Positions 61,785-64,000 of a stretch of DNA of 64,000 nucleotides are shown piece after piece. Made by a program: the position numbers and the translations under genes. Positions within the stretch are counted from its first letter, which is position 1. Every line of letters begins with the position of its first letter. This stretch comes from Anthoceros angustus (Eukaryota > Streptophyta > Anthocerotopsida > Anthocerotales > Anthocerotaceae). Location of the stretch: positions 620,001 to 684,000 of the forward strand of contig MU008153.1 in NCBI GenBank assembly GCA_010909165.1. The letters are read 5' to 3'. The notes under the pieces are model-generated. The model was given only the letters and a program-made list of their open reading frames with translations, did no database searches and was not told the DNA's origin.

Positions 61785-62043
61785 TGTAAGGGTATTAAAG
61801 CTCAATGTACTTAGACTAATACACTTAGTCTAAGTTAGGTGTCGCTATATCATTAGTTTAGCTTAAGCTAATCACTAGGAAGCTTCTTGTGCTCCTTCCT
61901 AGGAGCTTCTTGTGGAGCTTCCTAGGGAGCCCTATTGGAGGGTATAAATACCCTCCAAGCCTCATCTCAAAGGTGAGAGAGCTACTCTTGCCTCCTCCTC
62001 TCCTCTCCTCCTTCCACCAGCATGGCTGCCCCACCATCCTTCA
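61785..62043 (+). repeat. Copia 3' LTR
   Basis: 259 bp, TG...CA, preceded by the purine-rich 'aagtgggagg'; differs from the 5' LTR by a few substitutions and a short indel near 'gtgtcgctatatc'. Confidence 0.92.
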
Positions 62044-63503
62044 CACTTAGCCCTCGTGTCTTGCATCCACGAGGAGCAAAGCACTTATGAAACACTGTCA
62101 GCCAGCGTGCGGTGGAATCGAAGCATGGCCGAGGCTCCGCGCTAGGCCGTCCCTGCGCCATCCCCCTCGGCGCCAGCGACATTCGATGTTCCTTTGTGCT
62201 GAGGCGTAATCCCATGTTGTGGCTGTGATATCCTGTTGTGTCTCTATACCACTAGGATCCCATGGCTTTAGGATTTAGACTTGGGGACCCTATCCCTTTT
62301 CTTGCTTGGAGACTTTGTTCCTTGCTTGGGCAAACTGTCTCTAGAATTGGGGGCTCTGTCCCTTCTTTTCTTTTGCATCTCGACCCATTCATTTGGACGC
62401 ACTGGACTCCCTACGGCGAGTTCTACTGCGAGAGAGAACTTTTTGCACAATGGTAATGGTAATATATGCAATCCTTTAGAGTGGTATACTACCATGAATA
62501 GCTCTACATCGCTAAATCTTTTGCACACTGGAAACCATATATCATCAAGGCAAAAGATTACAATTGCGACAAGAATTACCATAAGTGTGAGAGTTAGAAC
62601 CCCCAAAAGATTCAAAATGAACCCCAAAAAGATTACGTCAAGTAGTTGCGCCGGATAGGCAGACATGATCAAATATATTCAAAGTAAAAGATCGCAATTG
62701 CAATGAGAATTATCATCCATGCGAAAGTTACATTCCTCAAAAAGATTCAAAACGAACCCCAACATGATTATGTCAAGCAACTGCGCCTTGGACTACGTCA
62801 CATACCCTGCCTACCGACCGCGACTATCTATTTAATCCATTACGGGAATGAAGCTAAGGAATAACACACAGTAGTTTGGTATTCACCTGTAGACTATGGA
62901 ATGTCTCAAACTGAAACGGTCTCACACTATAATTGGCTTATTGGCAAGTGTTTTGCTCACCGGAGCTTTTCCAACTGTTACTAGAATCACACACAAAATA
63001 GATTGTTGGATAGAGATTTGGCTGGAGAACTTTGATCATAAGATTTTAAATTTGAAAAAAAATTGAAAACTTAATTTAAAATAATATTTAAAAAATTATA
63101 CTTCTGAAAAACAGCCCGTGGTTCGGGGTTAAGAGTTCTGGGAGACGTCTAAAGGCGAGATCCGCATCCTATGAGTGAGCCATGTACATACCAAGCAAGG
63201 ATATGTATTGAGAGTTGGGAGGGTGGATAATAATAGTCAGGCGAAAGTTCTCAACGGCGAAAGCAACAGGCTTCGACGGCGGCGTAACTTCCACCAAATT
63301 GCAGAGAGGCGTAGACGTGATCAGGAGGAGGAGTGGAGGTGACGAAGTCGGGAGTAAGCGCTGTACGGCACGCGGGTTTGTGAACGTGAACACCCTTGAG
63401 CACCATTCCGATACGATACTTCGGCATATCACGTTCACCACACGTTGCGACTGGTGGATCTACCAACACTTCTGTTTGCCGCTGCGTCTACGCTGTTTGC
63501 GCG
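62044..63503. other. Spacer after Copia element
   Basis: No supported gene. Contains a diverged duplication (62546-62795). Confidence 0.5.
62546..62795. repeat. About 134-bp diverged tandem duplication
   Basis: 'aaagattacaattgcgac' at about 62550 and 'aaagatcgcaattgcaat' at about 62686 start two units sharing 'aaaagattcaaaa' and 'caa(g)tagttgcgcc'-like ends; roughly 20 percent divergence. Confidence 0.7.
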
Positions 63504-64000
63504 ATGTCTGCTTCTGGGATTCAGGGCCAGGTGCTCGAGCTCACGGGTAAGTGTTAGGCTATGCCGGCTGGATCATGTGTTCGTGCTGCTCGTGTCTCTG
63601 TGTTGCTCAGGTTTCCGTCTTGGTTAGCGGTGTGGGAAATGAGCAATTGGAGGAGGAAGCGAGGATGTGAAGGGGTGTTGCCGTGTTGTGGCAGTGGTTG
63701 GAGCGAGAAACCTGAGGGATAAAGAGTGGATCTCGCGGCAAGACCCCTACGTGATTGTCGAGTATGGCCACAACAGGTTTCGGACAAGGACTGATACAGG
63801 TGTGATGGCTTGCCTTTGTTTTGTTGCTCAGTGGCATATTGGAGGGACATGGAAGGTTTAAGTGAGCTGTGGTTTGGTCGTAAAATCAGATGGGGGAAAG
63901 AATCCATCGTTCAATGATAAGTTCGCGCTGCCGCTGATTGAGGGGCTCCGGGAGGTACATGTGCAAGTGTGGAACAGCAACATGACGTTCGACGACTTTA
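63504..64000 (+). CDS. C2-domain protein, 5' part, cut by window end
   Basis: Probably a calcium- and lipid-binding C2 protein. A first exon from ATG 63504 (MSASGIQGQVLEL) ends at a GTAAGT donor near 63546. A clear C2 stretch follows (VVGARNLRDKEW, QDPYVIVEYG, NRFRTRTDT) ending at a donor near 63801. The next exon, starting around 63874, carries GKNPSFNDKFALPL and LREVHVQVWN. This is the usual C2 order of beta strands. The phase between exon 1 and the C2 exon did not resolve cleanly by eye, so the true start may involve another small exon. The rest lies beyond the window. Confidence 0.72.

Larger units (their letters stand above)
56625..62043 (+). mobile_element. Ty1/Copia LTR retrotransposon, degenerate coding region
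   Basis: LTRs at 56625-56886 and 61785-62043 both start TG and end CA and are about 95 percent alike. The 5-bp target duplication CACTT flanks both ends (56620-56624 and 62044-62048). The primer site follows the 5' LTR and a purine-rich tract precedes the 3' LTR. Gag, protease, integrase, reverse transcriptase and RNase H remnants occur in Copia order, but frames are broken by many small indels, so it is not autonomous as read. The leader contains a roughly 850-bp GC-rich segment foreign to the rest of the element. Confidence 0.95.

Overview
The window is nuclear DNA of a green plant, most likely a non-seed land plant (bryophyte or lycophyte grade). It holds multi-exon genes with compact 70-130 bp introns, a receptor-like protein with a plant-type kinase fold, a trihelix-type DNA-binding protein, a plant-type DHHC acyltransferase, a cellulose-synthase-like enzyme without a RING finger, and an LTR Copia element with an initiator-Met primer site. 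The lineage is an inference; no species is claimed. Exon chains below were built by hand from GT/AG (once GC/AG) sites, frame continuity and family similarity.

Layout. 1-4.2 kb is AT-rich and carries a small SFT2-like gene (minus) overlapping a 495-bp tandem duplication. 4.2-6.0 kb is a lectin/pseudokinase receptor gene (minus). 6-10.6 kb has no gene I can support. 10.6-12.8 kb is a two-domain trihelix/MYB-like protein (plus), tail-to-tail with an 18-exon malic enzyme (13.1-16.6 kb, minus). 17.7-27.2 kb is a URB2/Npa2-type ribosome-biogenesis gene (minus), interrupted by a roughly 900-bp triplication that looks like an assembly error. It is head-to-head with a BTB-protein-related gene (27.6-29.5 kb, plus) whose intron holds a tRNA-derived relic.

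31-42 kb is a rearranged, duplicated region. It contains members and relics of an unrecognised small gene family (here called the DYD family), fragments of a cellulose-synthase-like gene, and the intact gene itself (39.7-42.0 kb, minus). 45.1-47.3 kb is ABCF3/GCN20. 47.7-49.5 kb is an unrecognised 10-exon gene. 50.1-52.0 kb is an AAGAB/p34-like GTPase-fold protein, head-to-head with a 10-exon DHHC S-acyltransferase (52.3-54.6 kb). 55.8-56.3 kb is another DYD-family member. 56.6-62.0 kb is a Copia element with a 5-bp target duplication and a very GC-rich leader. A C2-domain gene starts at 63.5 kb and runs off the window.

Most genes are unrelated housekeeping functions: ribosome assembly, translation control, carbon metabolism, palmitoylation and adaptor biology. 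They do not form a pathway. The least explained item is the DYD family: three intact copies with an intron at the same codon, lying among repeats. Two regions (2.2-3.2 kb and 22.3-25.0 kb) should be checked for false duplication before any gene model there is trusted.
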